NCBI GenBank assembly: GCA_039186015.1
Contig: JBCDAH010000020.1
Location: forward strand, 1-44,998
Length of the DNA stretch: 44,998 bases
Reading direction: 5' to 3'
From: JBCBWG01 sp039186015
GTDB lineage: Bacteria; Pseudomonadota; Alphaproteobacteria; Rhizobiales; Hyphomicrobiaceae
Under the pieces are notes generated by a model. It saw only the letters and a program-made list of their open reading frames with translations, did not search any database and was not told where the DNA came from. Within the stretch, counting starts at the first letter, position 1. Each line of letters opens with the position of its first letter. The position numbers and the translations under genes are program-made. This document shows, piece after piece, positions 12,804 to 22,438 of this stretch.

Positions 12804-15581
12804 TCAACGCGGGAAATGCGGCCTTAGGCGCTGCGGTTGTTCGTCTGCTAGACTGAAGTAATGCCGCGATATCGTTTCTGAAAGCTGAGGAAGCTCAGAA
12901 ATTACGCTGTCGAGCATCGTTTTCAGCATTTTTCGTGTGCCGCTATCGTCGCTTTGGATGATTTCGTCGAGGTCGACGAGGCGGGTTCGGGTAAGAAGAT
13001 CCAAGGCCATGCGCTGCTCTGTCGCGCGGACGGCGTCATCCGACGACCGGGGCAGCCCATCAATCTGCTCCGAGAGTGCGGCGAGCTGGAACACAAGGCT
13101 GCGTGGGTTGGTCTCGTCGATCAGCAAAAGATCCAGAACCAGCTTAAGCTCCGGGCCTAGGTGATAGCGCGAGCGGAATGTCAGGTAAGAATCGGCGACA
13201 CACAGCGCGAAAGTCAGGTTGTCGCGCAGCTCGTCGTCATCGCCGGCATTTGTAAACAGGCTGTCCAACAGCTCGACAAGTTGCAATGCGCGTTCCAAAC
13301 GCCGGCCCATATCGAGAAACTGCCGACCGCTGTTTCGCGTCATGTTCTCATGCGTAAGGCCCGCGAATGCCGACAACTGGTTGATCAACTGGTCGCATGT
13401 CTCGATGAGATCATGGGCATTGGCGATCTCGGGTTCGGGTGGCGGGGCCGCCTCGGCGTCCGGCGTCGTTGGCCGCAACGGCTGGACATTCGATGGCACG
13501 CAAACGAGGCCCGACACAGACAGTCCCGTCAGTAGCCCCCAGCTGTCCGTCGAGAGGCGATCGCGGCATTGCAGTGCCGTGCGCCTGATGTTGTCGATTG
13601 TGCGCGGCAGACCGTAGACGCGGTCTGGTTCGCTGCACAGCTTCCCGATAATGTCGGCCAGGCCATTGCTTTGCGGTTGACTAGGCACTGTCGCATCGGC
13701 GCTGCCGTCCTTGGCAAGGATCTGATTGAGCGCGCGCGTCAATCGCGTGTTGCGGCCGCTGGATCGCGACAGATCGGGCGCTGTCTGCGTGAGGGCCTGG
13801 CGCACCAATCGCAAGGTCGCGTCGGCGCGCTCGCAATAGCGCCCGAGCCAGAACAGGTTGTCTGCCACCCGGCTTTGCAGATTGCGCGAATGGCGCTGAA
13901 TGCCCGAATCGGCGTGCGCCATCCGGCTGAGGGTTACCGAAGACGGCGGCGTATTTGGCGATACCACCCAAACATCGCGGGATCTTGCTTCGTTGGACGT
14001 CAGCGCAACTGCAGCGTCGTCGTCAATTGTCAAAGCCACACCGCCGGGCATGACCTGAAAGCCGTCTTTCAGGCCGGTCGCAAAGACCCTCAGCGCGAAT
14101 GGCTTCGGCCGCAATCCATCCTCAGACCATGCCGGCGCTGTCGCAAAACCAATCGGCTTTTCCGCAACCAGAAGGCTTGCGTCCAGGGCGATGCGCTGCT
14201 CAAGCGCTGCGCGCTGTTCGCCGGACATCGTGCCGGCGCGTGTGCCGGATTTCGCCTGGCCCGGACTGCCTGTGCCTTCCTGCGCATCGTAGATGATGTA
14301 GTCATCGAGATCGGCAGCGATTGTGTCGCGGATCGCGCGTTGTCCCAGCCACAGCCGAGGCGCGTCCGGGATCAAAAGGTCTTCGCCAAGGAGATGTTGG
14401 GCGATTCCCGTCATAAACGGGGATAGGCCGCGGTTCTCAATAACCGCGGAACCCAGAGCGTTCGCAATCAGATCGGGGTTTTGGCGGGCTGCCTGAACCA
14501 AACCAACCGGGCCCTCAAATCCGTCCGGTGCCAATTCAATTGGATCCGCCCGTCGGCCTTCGATTGCACGCAGGAGAACGTCGATGCGCTTCAGGCCGTC
14601 GATCGTTTTCAAGTAGACGTTCTGGTCAACAACCCGCAGATCCGAGCCTTGAACCTGGAGATAGCCCAAGTATCGCGCCATGTACGCGTGCCCGCGAAAG
14701 GCAGCGCTCTTCGGACTTGGCGTCAGGATCGCGACGGTTGGATCGTCGCCCTTCGCGCGCTCGTAAAGGGTTTGCGACAATGACTGATAAAATGGTCCAA
14801 TCGGAACGGTGCGACTGAAGCGAAAGAGGTCCGGCGAAATCTCGGCCATGATCATGCGGTTGGCCAAAACAAACCCATGGCCCGCAGGCGTTTCCGTATG
14901 AACGTCTATGACGCGCCAGTGTCCAGCAGGATCTCGGGCGAGATCGATGGCCAGGAATGTCAGTGGACAGGACCCCGGCTGGCCCGTGAACAGCGGTCTG
15001 AGGTAGCTCGAATCATTAAGGACCAGATCCGCCGGAACCGTGCCGGACGTCAGCAGCGTCTGTTCCCCGTAGATATCCGAGAGAAACGCTTGATAGAGAC
15101 GCGCACGCTGAAGCGCCGCAGTTTCGATTTTCGCCCATTCGTCCTTGCTGAACGCAATGGGTACAATATCGAGGTGCCACGGTTGCCCCATGTCGCGCGG
15201 GTCATTGAAGCGGTCGAGCAACAGCCGCTCTGTCTTCCGCGCACGCACGCTTTGCGACGCCATCGAGGCGCTGGAGAACCAGGTCGAAATCGTTGTGAAC
15301 GCCGGACGTACGCTGCCGTCTGCGGCAACCATTTCATCATAGATTCCGTCAAACGGAACATAGCCGGTTGCAGTAGCATCAGCACCATGCTCGGCGGAAT
15401 CTGCGGTCGCTCCAGTCATCGTCGTCGTCTGTCCCCGTTTCGCGGTACGCACCAATAGCGGGTCACTACTGCTTAGGTCGTCAGATTGACGCATTATATG
15501 GGATTCGTGACGGTCCCGATCGCTTCCCATCTCCGGCTGTGGCACGGGCGCCGCGGTCGGCGTCACCTTCGTCCGCCGCAC
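12804..15581 (-). CDS. Fusion of circularly permuted ATP-grasp domain and alpha-E domain
   Basis: Protein of 925 aa. Residues 1-75 are a low-complexity extension; residues about 80-545 match the circularly permuted ATP-grasp fold of the operon's first gene; residues about 566-910 are an alpha-E domain beginning NLQSRVADNLFWLGRYCERAD. Compared with the 500-aa paralogue, the VVKPVGESGGYG loop has become YIIYDAQEGTG, LEDNVRTPSG has become VIDVHTETPAG, and the QGGGTKDTWV end has become ARSRDVWV, so the ligase half may be inactive. The start is uncertain: GTG at 15581, with in-frame ATGs 17, 29 and 54 codons later; none has a clear ribosome-binding site. It lies between two transglutaminase genes. 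Confidence 0.88.
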   Translation of the reverse strand: MRRTKVTPTAAPVPQPEMGSDRDRHESHIMRQSDDLSSSDPLLVRTAKRGQTTTMTGATADSAEHGADATATGYVPFDGIYDEMVAADGSVRPAFTTISTWFSSASMASQSVRARKTERLLLDRFNDPRDMGQPWHLDIVPIAFSKDEWAKIETAALQRARLYQAFLSDIYGEQTLLTSGTVPADLVLNDSSYLRPLFTGQPGSCPLTFLAIDLARDPAGHWRVIDVHTETPAGHGFVLANRMIMAEISPDLFRFSRTVPIGPFYQSLSQTLYERAKGDDPTVAILTPSPKSAAFRGHAYMARYLGYLQVQGSDLRVVDQNVYLKTIDGLKRIDVLLRAIEGRRADPIELAPDGFEGPVGLVQAARQNPDLIANALGSAVIENRGLSPFMTGIAQHLLGEDLLIPDAPRLWLGQRAIRDTIAADLDDYIIYDAQEGTGSPGQAKSGTRAGTMSGEQRAALEQRIALDASLLVAEKPIGFATAPAWSEDGLRPKPFALRVFATGLKDGFQVMPGGVALTIDDDAAVALTSNEARSRDVWVVSPNTPPSSVTLSRMAHADSGIQRHSRNLQSRVADNLFWLGRYCERADATLRLVRQALTQTAPDLSRSSGRNTRLTRALNQILAKDGSADATVPSQPQSNGLADIIGKLCSEPDRVYGLPRTIDNIRRTALQCRDRLSTDSWGLLTGLSVSGLVCVPSNVQPLRPTTPDAEAAPPPEPEIANAHDLIETCDQLINQLSAFAGLTHENMTRNSGRQFLDMGRRLERALQLVELLDSLFTNAGDDDELRDNLTFALCVADSYLTFRSRYHLGPELKLVLDLLLIDETNPRSLVFQLAALSEQIDGLPRSSDDAVRATEQRMALDLLTRTRLVDLDEIIQSDDSGTRKMLKTMLDSVISELPQLSETISRHYFSLADEQPQRLRPHFPR

Positions 15582-15616
15582 GCCTAGCCAATGAAGGACA
15601 CGATTGAAGCGACGGA

Positions 15617-18600
15617 TCAGCTAGTCCTCCGCAGATCTAGTGTATACGGATAATCTATGTTTTGGCTAGTCTCCGGCGTGGCCATTGGCCCTGGAGAATG
15701 GCCGATCGGCTCGAAGCGCGCATGCCGTCGGCCCTCAGCTTCAAATGCGTTGATCGGCATCGTGTCAAAATACTTACCTCCCGGATGCGACACGTGATAG
15801 CGACAGCCGCCAATCGATCGTCCCGTCCACGTATCCAGAATATCAAAAACCAGAGGCGTGTGGATGCCGATTGTGGGGTGCAGACTGGCTGCGGGTTGCC
15901 ACGCCCGAAACCTTACGCCGCCCACGCCCTCGCCGCGAATACCTGTCGGCGCCAGCGGCACACGATGGCCATTGCAAACCACGATGTGCCGACTGTCCAG
16001 GCCGGTTGTCTTGACCTGAATCCGCTCAAGCGATGAATCCACATACCTCGCTGTTCCGCCGACGACGCCTTCCTCTCCGAGAACATGCCAAGGCTCCAGC
16101 GCATCTCGGACTTCGATGGAGACACCATCATAGGCAACTTCGCCGAACCGTGGGAACCTGAACTCGAAGTGGGGCAGAAACCAGTCATCGGCAAATGCGA
16201 AGCCCGACTGGCGGAGATCATCGAGCACAGACCGGAAATCGGACCACACGAAGTGCGGTAACATGAACCGGTCATGTAGATCCGTTCCCCAGCGAACGAG
16301 ATCGCCGGAGTAGGGATTTTCCCAAAAGCGCGCGATGAGCGCACGGAGCAGCAACTGCTGAGCCAGGCTCATCCGTGCATGCGGCGGCATTTCAAATGAG
16401 CGGAACTCGATCAAGCCTAAGCGACCGGTAGGGCCGTCCGGTGAGTAGAGCTTGTCGATGCAGATCTCGGAGCGATGCGTATTGCCGGTGACGTCGATCA
16501 ACAAATTGCGGAACAGACGATCGACCAACCAGGGCTGGATCGTTCCGCCGGGTCCCGGCAACTGCTGCATCGCGATTTCGAGTTCGTAGAGGCCTTCGTG
16601 CCGCGCCTCGTCAACACGCGGGGCCTGGCTTGTCGGCCCGATGAACATGCCCGAAAACAGATAGGACATTGATGGATGGTGCTGCCAATAGCTGACAACG
16701 CTGGCAAGCAGATCCGGCCGACGAATAAACGGACTGTCGGCTGGCGTGCTGCCGCCTAGGACAATGTGGTTTCCACCGCCGGTGCCGCTATGGCGACCGT
16801 CGATCATGAACTTCTCTGTGCCTAAGCGGCAGTTGAATGCCTCATCATATAGCGATGTCGTGACTTCGACGGCTTCGGACCAAGACGTCGCCGGGTGGAT
16901 ATTGACCTCAATGACACCGGGATCGGGAGTCACCTTGATCATGCTCAGGCGGGGATCGAATGGCGGTTCGTATCCTTCAACGTGCACGGGCTGGTCGAGC
17001 TTGCTCGCCGTTGCTTCGATGGCAGCCGCCAGCGCGGCATAGTCCTCGGCATCGCTTAGCGGAGGCAGGAAGACACAGAGATGGCCGTCGCGTGGTTCGA
17101 CAATCAGGGCTGTGCGCACGGACCCGGAGATTTCGTTGGCGCCACCAAACAATGGAACTGGTGCCTCCAGAGTCACTGTACGTCGCTGTTGAAGCAGTTC
17201 CTCACGGCTTGGCAGCTCCGGCCGCTGCTCAAGCGGGTCCCGCGGTTGAACCTGCGGGTAATTCACGGGGGCGATGTACGGCAGCGCACCAAGGGGCAAT
17301 CGCAATCCGACCGGCGAGTCTCCCGGTGTCAGAAAGAGACGCCCGCGGCGCAGAGCCCAGTTCTCCGTGACCCAGCGACGCCCCACGTCCTTAACCTGCC
17401 AGACCTGGATCGGCAGGACATAACCGGCAGGCCGGCTTAGTCCGCGCTCAAAGGCCTTGATGACGCGCGCGCGTTCGGCCTCGTCGTCAATCTTGTTATC
17501 GACAATGTCGACGTTGATCGGGAGCTTCTGTTCGAGCAGGGCGAAGTGTGCAGCGTCTTCAAAGGCTGGCAGTCCGCTTTCGCCTGGTAGGCCGAGCTGC
17601 TCACACAGCGTTTCCATGAACCGCTGCGCCGTTGCGTCATCAACGGACTGCGCCGGCTCTTCGCGATCAATCAGGGTGGCATCTTTCCAAAGCGGCTCGC
17701 CGTCGCGCCGCCAGTATGTGGCAAATGCCCACCGTGGTAGTTGCTCGCCCGGGTACCATTTGCCCTGTCCGAAATGCAGCAAACCGCCGGTCCCGTAACG
17801 GGTCGACAACCGGCGGACGAGGTCTTCGGCATAGCGCCGCTTGGTCGGCCCGACGGCCTCGTTGGTCCATTCGCCGCCTTCCATGTCCACTGCTGAGACG
17901 AAGGTCGGCTCGCCTCCCATGGTCAGGCGCACGTCGCCGGCTGCGAGGCGCGTATCGACCGCCTCTCCCAAACTCAGGATTGCCGACCATTGGTCCTCGG
18001 AATAGGGCTTTGTAACGCGCGGCGTTTCCGCGATGCGCTTGATGCTCATTTCGAATTCGAACGAGACTTCGGCCTCGTCATGTGCACCGGTGATCGGAGC
18101 CGCACTCGAAGGGTCCGGCGTCGCGGCGACCGGGATGTGGCCTTCGCCCGCAAGCAATCCGGATGTCGGGTCCAGACCGACCCAGCCGGCTCCGGGCAAA
18201 TAGACCTCGGCCCAGGCATGAAGGTCGGTGAAGTCTTCTTCAGCACCGGCCGGGCCGTCGAGCGGCTTCACGTCCGGCTTGAGCTGGATGAGATACCCAG
18301 ACACGAATCGTGCGGCCAGGCCGAGGTTGCGCAAGACCTGGACGAGAAGCCAGCCGCTATCGCGGCAGGATCCAGACTGCTTCTCAAGCGTTTCTTCGGG
18401 TGTCTGGATGCCCGGTTCCATACGGACGAGATAGCTGATGTCGCGCTCGATGCGTTGATTGAGGGCGACGATGTAATCGATCGTAGTTGGTGCCTTAAGT
18501 GATCGGAGTTCGTCGATGTACCGGCTCAAAAGCCGCCCAGGCGGCGGCGCGTCAAGATAGGGCTGGAGATCGCGGCGCAAATGCTGGTCATATGAGAACG

Positions 18601-18907
18601 GCCACTCGCGGGCGTCCTCTTCGAGAAAGAAATCGAACGGATTGACGACCGATAGTTCGGCAACAAGATCAACGGTAACCGAGAAGACGTCTGTTTTCTC
18701 GTTTGGAACCATGCGCGCCAGGAAGTTCCCGAACGGATCCTGTTGCCAGTTCAGAAAGTGCTCGGTCGGCTCAAGGCTCAGCGAATAGCTCAAGATTTCC
18801 GTTCGTGCGTGCGGTGCCGGTCGCAATCGAATAATCTGTGGGCTGATGCTGATCCGCCGATCGTAGCGATACACGGTCTTGTGGGTGAGGGCGACCTTGA
18901 TGGACAC
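15617..18907 (-). CDS. Transglutaminase-like domain fused to DUF2126 putative amidoligase domain
   Basis: Large protein of 1096 aa. The N-terminal 270 residues form a transglutaminase-like module with C181 (SGSCRDSGW), H230 (DLHAWAEVY) and D246 (GLDPTSGLL). The remaining 800 residues match DUF2126, annotated as a putative amidoligase, with conserved stretches such as LTMGGEPTFVS, GTGGGNHIVLGG and LIEFRSFEMPPHARMS. The latter segments are rich in acidic and His residues suited to metal-ATP binding. The GTG start at 18907 has no strong ribosome-binding site. The combination of a bond-breaking and a putative bond-making domain in one chain is typical of this gene family; its substrate is unknown. 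Confidence 0.92.
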   Translation of the reverse strand: MSIKVALTHKTVYRYDRRISISPQIIRLRPAPHARTEILSYSLSLEPTEHFLNWQQDPFGNFLARMVPNEKTDVFSVTVDLVAELSVVNPFDFFLEEDAREWPFSYDQHLRRDLQPYLDAPPPGRLLSRYIDELRSLKAPTTIDYIVALNQRIERDISYLVRMEPGIQTPEETLEKQSGSCRDSGWLLVQVLRNLGLAARFVSGYLIQLKPDVKPLDGPAGAEEDFTDLHAWAEVYLPGAGWVGLDPTSGLLAGEGHIPVAATPDPSSAAPITGAHDEAEVSFEFEMSIKRIAETPRVTKPYSEDQWSAILSLGEAVDTRLAAGDVRLTMGGEPTFVSAVDMEGGEWTNEAVGPTKRRYAEDLVRRLSTRYGTGGLLHFGQGKWYPGEQLPRWAFATYWRRDGEPLWKDATLIDREEPAQSVDDATAQRFMETLCEQLGLPGESGLPAFEDAAHFALLEQKLPINVDIVDNKIDDEAERARVIKAFERGLSRPAGYVLPIQVWQVKDVGRRWVTENWALRRGRLFLTPGDSPVGLRLPLGALPYIAPVNYPQVQPRDPLEQRPELPSREELLQQRRTVTLEAPVPLFGGANEISGSVRTALIVEPRDGHLCVFLPPLSDAEDYAALAAAIEATASKLDQPVHVEGYEPPFDPRLSMIKVTPDPGVIEVNIHPATSWSEAVEVTTSLYDEAFNCRLGTEKFMIDGRHSGTGGGNHIVLGGSTPADSPFIRRPDLLASVVSYWQHHPSMSYLFSGMFIGPTSQAPRVDEARHEGLYELEIAMQQLPGPGGTIQPWLVDRLFRNLLIDVTGNTHRSEICIDKLYSPDGPTGRLGLIEFRSFEMPPHARMSLAQQLLLRALIARFWENPYSGDLVRWGTDLHDRFMLPHFVWSDFRSVLDDLRQSGFAFADDWFLPHFEFRFPRFGEVAYDGVSIEVRDALEPWHVLGEEGVVGGTARYVDSSLERIQVKTTGLDSRHIVVCNGHRVPLAPTGIRGEGVGGVRFRAWQPAASLHPTIGIHTPLVFDILDTWTGRSIGGCRYHVSHPGGKYFDTMPINAFEAEGRRHARFEPIGHSPGPMATPETSQNIDYPYTLDLRRTS

Positions 18908-18975
18908 GGAATGAGGCTCTCAATTGGGGGCGGTGTTTTGTGTTCCTGGCGAAGCCGATGGTGACGGCAATCGGC

Positions 18976-20052
18976 TCAGGTCTGATCCTGCTTCTGCTGT
19001 ATGTCGTGAATCGTTTGGACCTGTGATTGGCCAGGAGGATCAATGGGCGTGGACGGAGGAGTCGGCGGCGCGGATTCATTCGCATCTGATGGCGGCGTGA
19101 CGTCGGACATGAAGTAGGCTTGGTCCAACTCCCGCGCGACGGACCCGAGCGCGCGTTGGATGGCATCGTTGAATGTGTGCAACCGCTCCAGGAGGCGTTC
19201 GTCGCTGGTTGCGGACTGTATCGTGTTGGTGAGATCGGCGACGCTATGTAAAACTCCGGCCGGCGTCGGGACGTTGCACACTGTGCGCAGTTCGGTCTCG
19301 GCGCGTCGGATCGACCTGGCAGAATATGCAATGGATCTGGCGAAGCTCTGATCAAAAATCAGGAACCGGGCAATGGTCATGGGATCGAGCGGGCCCGGAG
19401 CCAGCCGCCGATAGGCATGATGGCCGCCGCAGGCACGCAGCAGCATCGACCAGAACGCAAAGTCGCCGAGCATCTCGCCGCGCCCAGCCGTTCCGGTTTG
19501 CAGCTGGGCAAAGCGGACGTCCAACAGGCGACTCATCTGGTCCGCGCGCTCGATCTCCACACCGAGGCGGAAGAACCGCCAACCGGCGTCGCGGTAAAAG
19601 GTCGATTCGGCAATGCCCAGCAACGCGTAGCAATCGGTCTGGATGCCTTCGCAGGTTTGCGCGAGGCGGCGTTCGGTGCTGGCGGATTCCGGCAGCGTTT
19701 GGATGCGCTTGTACAAGCGATTGATCTGAATCCAGAAGTCCGTCGAGACCAACGCCCGCAACGCCCGTGCATTGTCACGTGCCGCACTCAGTGAGCGAAT
19801 GATCGAACCGGTATTCTCGACGTCTGTCAGATAGTAGCGGATGACATTCTCGCCGGACGCCGAGTCGTACCGTTTCAGGAAGGTTGGTGCCTCGTCGTAG
19901 AGGGTTAGGATCCATGCCCAGCCCGTCCCTTCCGCACGCCCGCGATCGAAGGCCGTTTGCACCATCAGGATGCGGGAGAGGCTCGCTGTTCGTTCAACAT
20001 AGCGGCCCAACCAGAACAGGCATTCGGCATGTCGGGCGAGCAAACGGTTCAC
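18976..20052 (-). CDS. Alpha-E domain protein (DUF403)
   Basis: All-helical protein of 358 aa that begins VNRLLARHAECLFWLGRYVERTASLSRI, the hallmark start of the alpha-E family. Later motifs include YDSASGENVIRYYL and FWIQINRLYKR. The GTG at 20052 overlaps the stop of the upstream ATP-grasp gene as GTGA, so translation is coupled. The C-terminus has a Pro/Ser-rich extension (about residues 325-358). Alpha-E proteins always travel with circularly permuted ATP-grasp proteins, in separate genes or fused as at 12804-15581; their biochemical role is not established. Confidence 0.9.
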   Translation of the reverse strand: MNRLLARHAECLFWLGRYVERTASLSRILMVQTAFDRGRAEGTGWAWILTLYDEAPTFLKRYDSASGENVIRYYLTDVENTGSIIRSLSAARDNARALRALVSTDFWIQINRLYKRIQTLPESASTERRLAQTCEGIQTDCYALLGIAESTFYRDAGWRFFRLGVEIERADQMSRLLDVRFAQLQTGTAGRGEMLGDFAFWSMLLRACGGHHAYRRLAPGPLDPMTIARFLIFDQSFARSIAYSARSIRRAETELRTVCNVPTPAGVLHSVADLTNTIQSATSDERLLERLHTFNDAIQRALGSVARELDQAYFMSDVTPPSDANESAPPTPPSTPIDPPGQSQVQTIHDIQQKQDQT

Positions 20053-21551
20053 GCTGGCTCTCCACCGTTGCTGGTGCTGGCCTCCTCCATCACCCAGGTG
20101 TCCTTCGTGCCGCCGCCTTGCGATGAGTTCACAACGATCGAGCCGCTCTTGAGGGCGACGCGCGTCAGACCGCCGGGCAGAACCCATGTCTCCTTTCCGG
20201 TGACCGCAAACGGCCGAAGATCCACATGGCGCGGGGCAATTCCGTCGTCAGTCAGCGTCGGGCATACCGAGAGCTGGACCATCGGCTGGGCAATGAAATT
20301 GCTTGGGTTGGCCTTCAGCGCTTCGCGACAGGCGTCACGCTCCTTGGCCGTCGATTTCGGGCCAACAACAATTCCGTAGCCGCCAGATTCGCCCACGGGT
20401 TTCACCACGAGGTCCTCAATATGCTCCAGCGTATAAGCAAGCGCATCAGGTTCCCGGCAGACATGCGTTTCCACATTCGTCAGGATCGGGTCTTCGTCGA
20501 GGTAGTATTTGATGATCCGCGGCATGTAGGCGTAGACGGCCTTGTCGTCGGCAACGCCGGTGCCGGGGGCATTCGCAATCGTAACGGTTCCTGCGCGATA
20601 GCAGTCCATCAACCCGGGCACGCCGAGTACGCTATCCGGATTGAATGATTTCGGATCGAGAAACTCGTCATCAATGCGTCGATAAATGATATCGACAGGT
20701 TCCAAACCGGCAATCGTTCGGGCGTAGACCCGATTGTTTTCGACGATCAGGTCGCGGCCCTCAACCAATGGGACGCCCATCTCGCGCGCCAGGAAGATGT
20801 GTTCATAGTAGGCCGAGTTGAAGACGCCGGGTGTCAGCAGCACGATTTGCGGCTCTTTCGTCGTCGATGGCGCGACTTCGAGGAGCTTGAGGCGCAGCAT
20901 GTGGCCGTAGGACGAAACATCGCGCACGTTGATTCCCTGCAGAAGGTCGGGAAACGCGCGCTGCATCAGGTGTCGGTTTTCGACGACGTAGCTCACACCG
21001 GACGGCGTCCGGACATTGTCCTCCAGGACGAAGAACTCCCCGGTGGGGCCGCGCACAAGGTCGACGCCGGCAATGTGCGTGTACGTGCGTTGGGGGAGGT
21101 CGAGGCCGACCATCTCTTCCCGGAAGTTCGGATTGTTGCAAATCAGATCGCCAGGGACGATCCCTTCCGTGATGATCTTTTGATCATGATAGATGTCCCA
21201 GAGAAACGCATTGATCGCAGCAACGCGTTGCGACACGCCGCGTTCAATCAAATCCCATTCGTCGGCAAGGATCATGCGCGGAATCACATCGAAAGGAAGC
21301 GCACGGTCAATCTCATCTTTGTCCGTATAGACCGTGAATGTCACGCCGCGATCGCGCAGCTCAGTCAGCGCCTCGCTCGCGCGATCAGAAAGTTCTTTGA
21401 GGTGAAGCTGTTCCAACCGATGCCAGAAGGCCAGAAGTCTCGGCCGTTCGTCGCTGCCTGACCCCATGAGTTCGCAGAACGACGGGCTCGGATGGTAGGC
21501 GTTCAGTAACGCGGGTTCAGACGAATCGCGAAATGCGGTCAGCTTCGCCAT
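20049..21551 (-). CDS. Circularly permuted ATP-grasp protein
   Basis: Protein of 500 aa, first gene of the minus-strand operon. It has the complete family motif set: DEWDLIERGVSQRVAAINAF, DLVRGPTGEFFVLEDNVRTP, DIIYRRIDDEFLDP, the nucleotide loop VVKPVGESGGYG with its lysine, HVDLRPFAV, and NSSQGGGTKDTWV at the C-terminus. ATP-grasp ligases join a carboxylate to an amine through an acyl-phosphate, so an amino acid or peptide ligase activity is likely, but the substrate is unknown. The start codon lies about 250 nt from the divergent membrane gene at 21806. Confidence 0.93.
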   Translation of the reverse strand: MAKLTAFRDSSEPALLNAYHPSPSFCELMGSGSDERPRLLAFWHRLEQLHLKELSDRASEALTELRDRGVTFTVYTDKDEIDRALPFDVIPRMILADEWDLIERGVSQRVAAINAFLWDIYHDQKIITEGIVPGDLICNNPNFREEMVGLDLPQRTYTHIAGVDLVRGPTGEFFVLEDNVRTPSGVSYVVENRHLMQRAFPDLLQGINVRDVSSYGHMLRLKLLEVAPSTTKEPQIVLLTPGVFNSAYYEHIFLAREMGVPLVEGRDLIVENNRVYARTIAGLEPVDIIYRRIDDEFLDPKSFNPDSVLGVPGLMDCYRAGTVTIANAPGTGVADDKAVYAYMPRIIKYYLDEDPILTNVETHVCREPDALAYTLEHIEDLVVKPVGESGGYGIVVGPKSTAKERDACREALKANPSNFIAQPMVQLSVCPTLTDDGIAPRHVDLRPFAVTGKETWVLPGGLTRVALKSGSIVVNSSQGGGTKDTWVMEEASTSNGGEPA

Positions 21552-21736
21552 TTAATCGATGTCCTCGTGCATTCGTCAGTGTCAGCCGAATACGACTCGA
21601 AGCATTGCACAAGCGCTAAGCGAACCCAATGCCAAAGTTTCAAGCAGACATGATCGATTTTCCAACATAATGCACGCCAATGTGTCGGTCAGGCCGGTTT
21701 TGGACGCAGGCGGACTATTATTTGGACGAGGCCAGA

Positions 21737-21793
21737 TTGTAAAGAAACGAACTTGACATCTCTTTGTCTGGACGAATACTTTGCGTTGTAAAG
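21737..21793 (+). promoter_or_regulatory. Putative promoter with flanking TTGTAAAG repeats
   Basis: A TTGACA box at 21753-21758 is followed after 18 nt by TACTTT (weak -10). The word TTGTAAAG occurs on both sides, at 21737-21744 and 21786-21793. The second copy overlaps the expected start site, which suits a repressor operator. The winged-helix protein of the same operon (22422-22799) is a candidate ligand; this is inference. Confidence 0.4.
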
Positions 21794-21805
21794 TTTGGGT
21801 GGCAC

Positions 21806-22438
21806 ATGTCTGATCTTGAGAAGGCGTTGGCGGACATTGGCGATATTCGCCAGCAGCTGGCAGCTGGCGCAATGTTTCGCGGTTTTGGGCCGGTTGTCAT
21901 GGCGACGACCGGTGGGCTTGCTCTTGCAGTCGCGATCGCGCAGGTGATCTGGCCGCAGACGCTGGCAACTGATGACATCGTGTTTGTCAGTGTTTGGATC
22001 GCGACGGCCGTTGTTGCGACAGCGCTAATCGGGCTGGAAATGATCGCGCGTTCGCGTCGCCATCATCGTGGTCTGGCGGATGCAATGCTGTTTAATGCGG
22101 CGGAGCACTTTTTGCCGGTTGGGGCGACGGGGGCCGTTGTTGCGGTCGTCACAATGCGTGCGGCACCCGACATTGCCTGGGTCCTACCAGGTTTTTGGTC
22201 TCTGCTGATTGCGCTTGGTCTCTTTGCCGGGTTTCGTTTTCTTCCGCGCACGGTGGCGATTTGCGCTGCCTGGTACTTCGTCGCCGGCGTTGCCGTACTG
22301 CTCTACGGTGCAAATGAACGTATGCTTTCGCCTCCGATGATGGCATTGCCGTTTGGCGTGGGGCAGCTTCTGCTCGCAGGAGTCTTGCGTTTTGCCTATG
22401 GCCCGGAAACAGGGGGCGACAATGTCGAAGCCGGATAA
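21806..22438 (+). CDS. Integral membrane protein of unknown function paired with a winged-helix regulator
   Basis: Protein of 210 aa with about six hydrophobic segments, starting MSDLEKALADIGDIRQQLAAG (amphipathic cytosolic helix). No catalytic motif is seen. The ATG at 21806 replaces an upstream reading start at 21764, which would add 14 unlikely residues. The 3' end overlaps the next gene by 17 nt. The pair (multi-span membrane protein plus overlapping winged-helix DNA-binding protein) is a recurrent arrangement in which the membrane protein may sequester or modulate the regulator. Confidence 0.72.
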   Translation: MSDLEKALADIGDIRQQLAAGAMFRGFGPVVMATTGGLALAVAIAQVIWPQTLATDDIVFVSVWIATAVVATALIGLEMIARSRRHHRGLADAMLFNAAEHFLPVGATGAVVAVVTMRAAPDIAWVLPGFWSLLIALGLFAGFRFLPRTVAICAAWYFVAGVAVLLYGANERMLSPPMMALPFGVGQLLLAGVLRFAYGPETGGDNVEAG

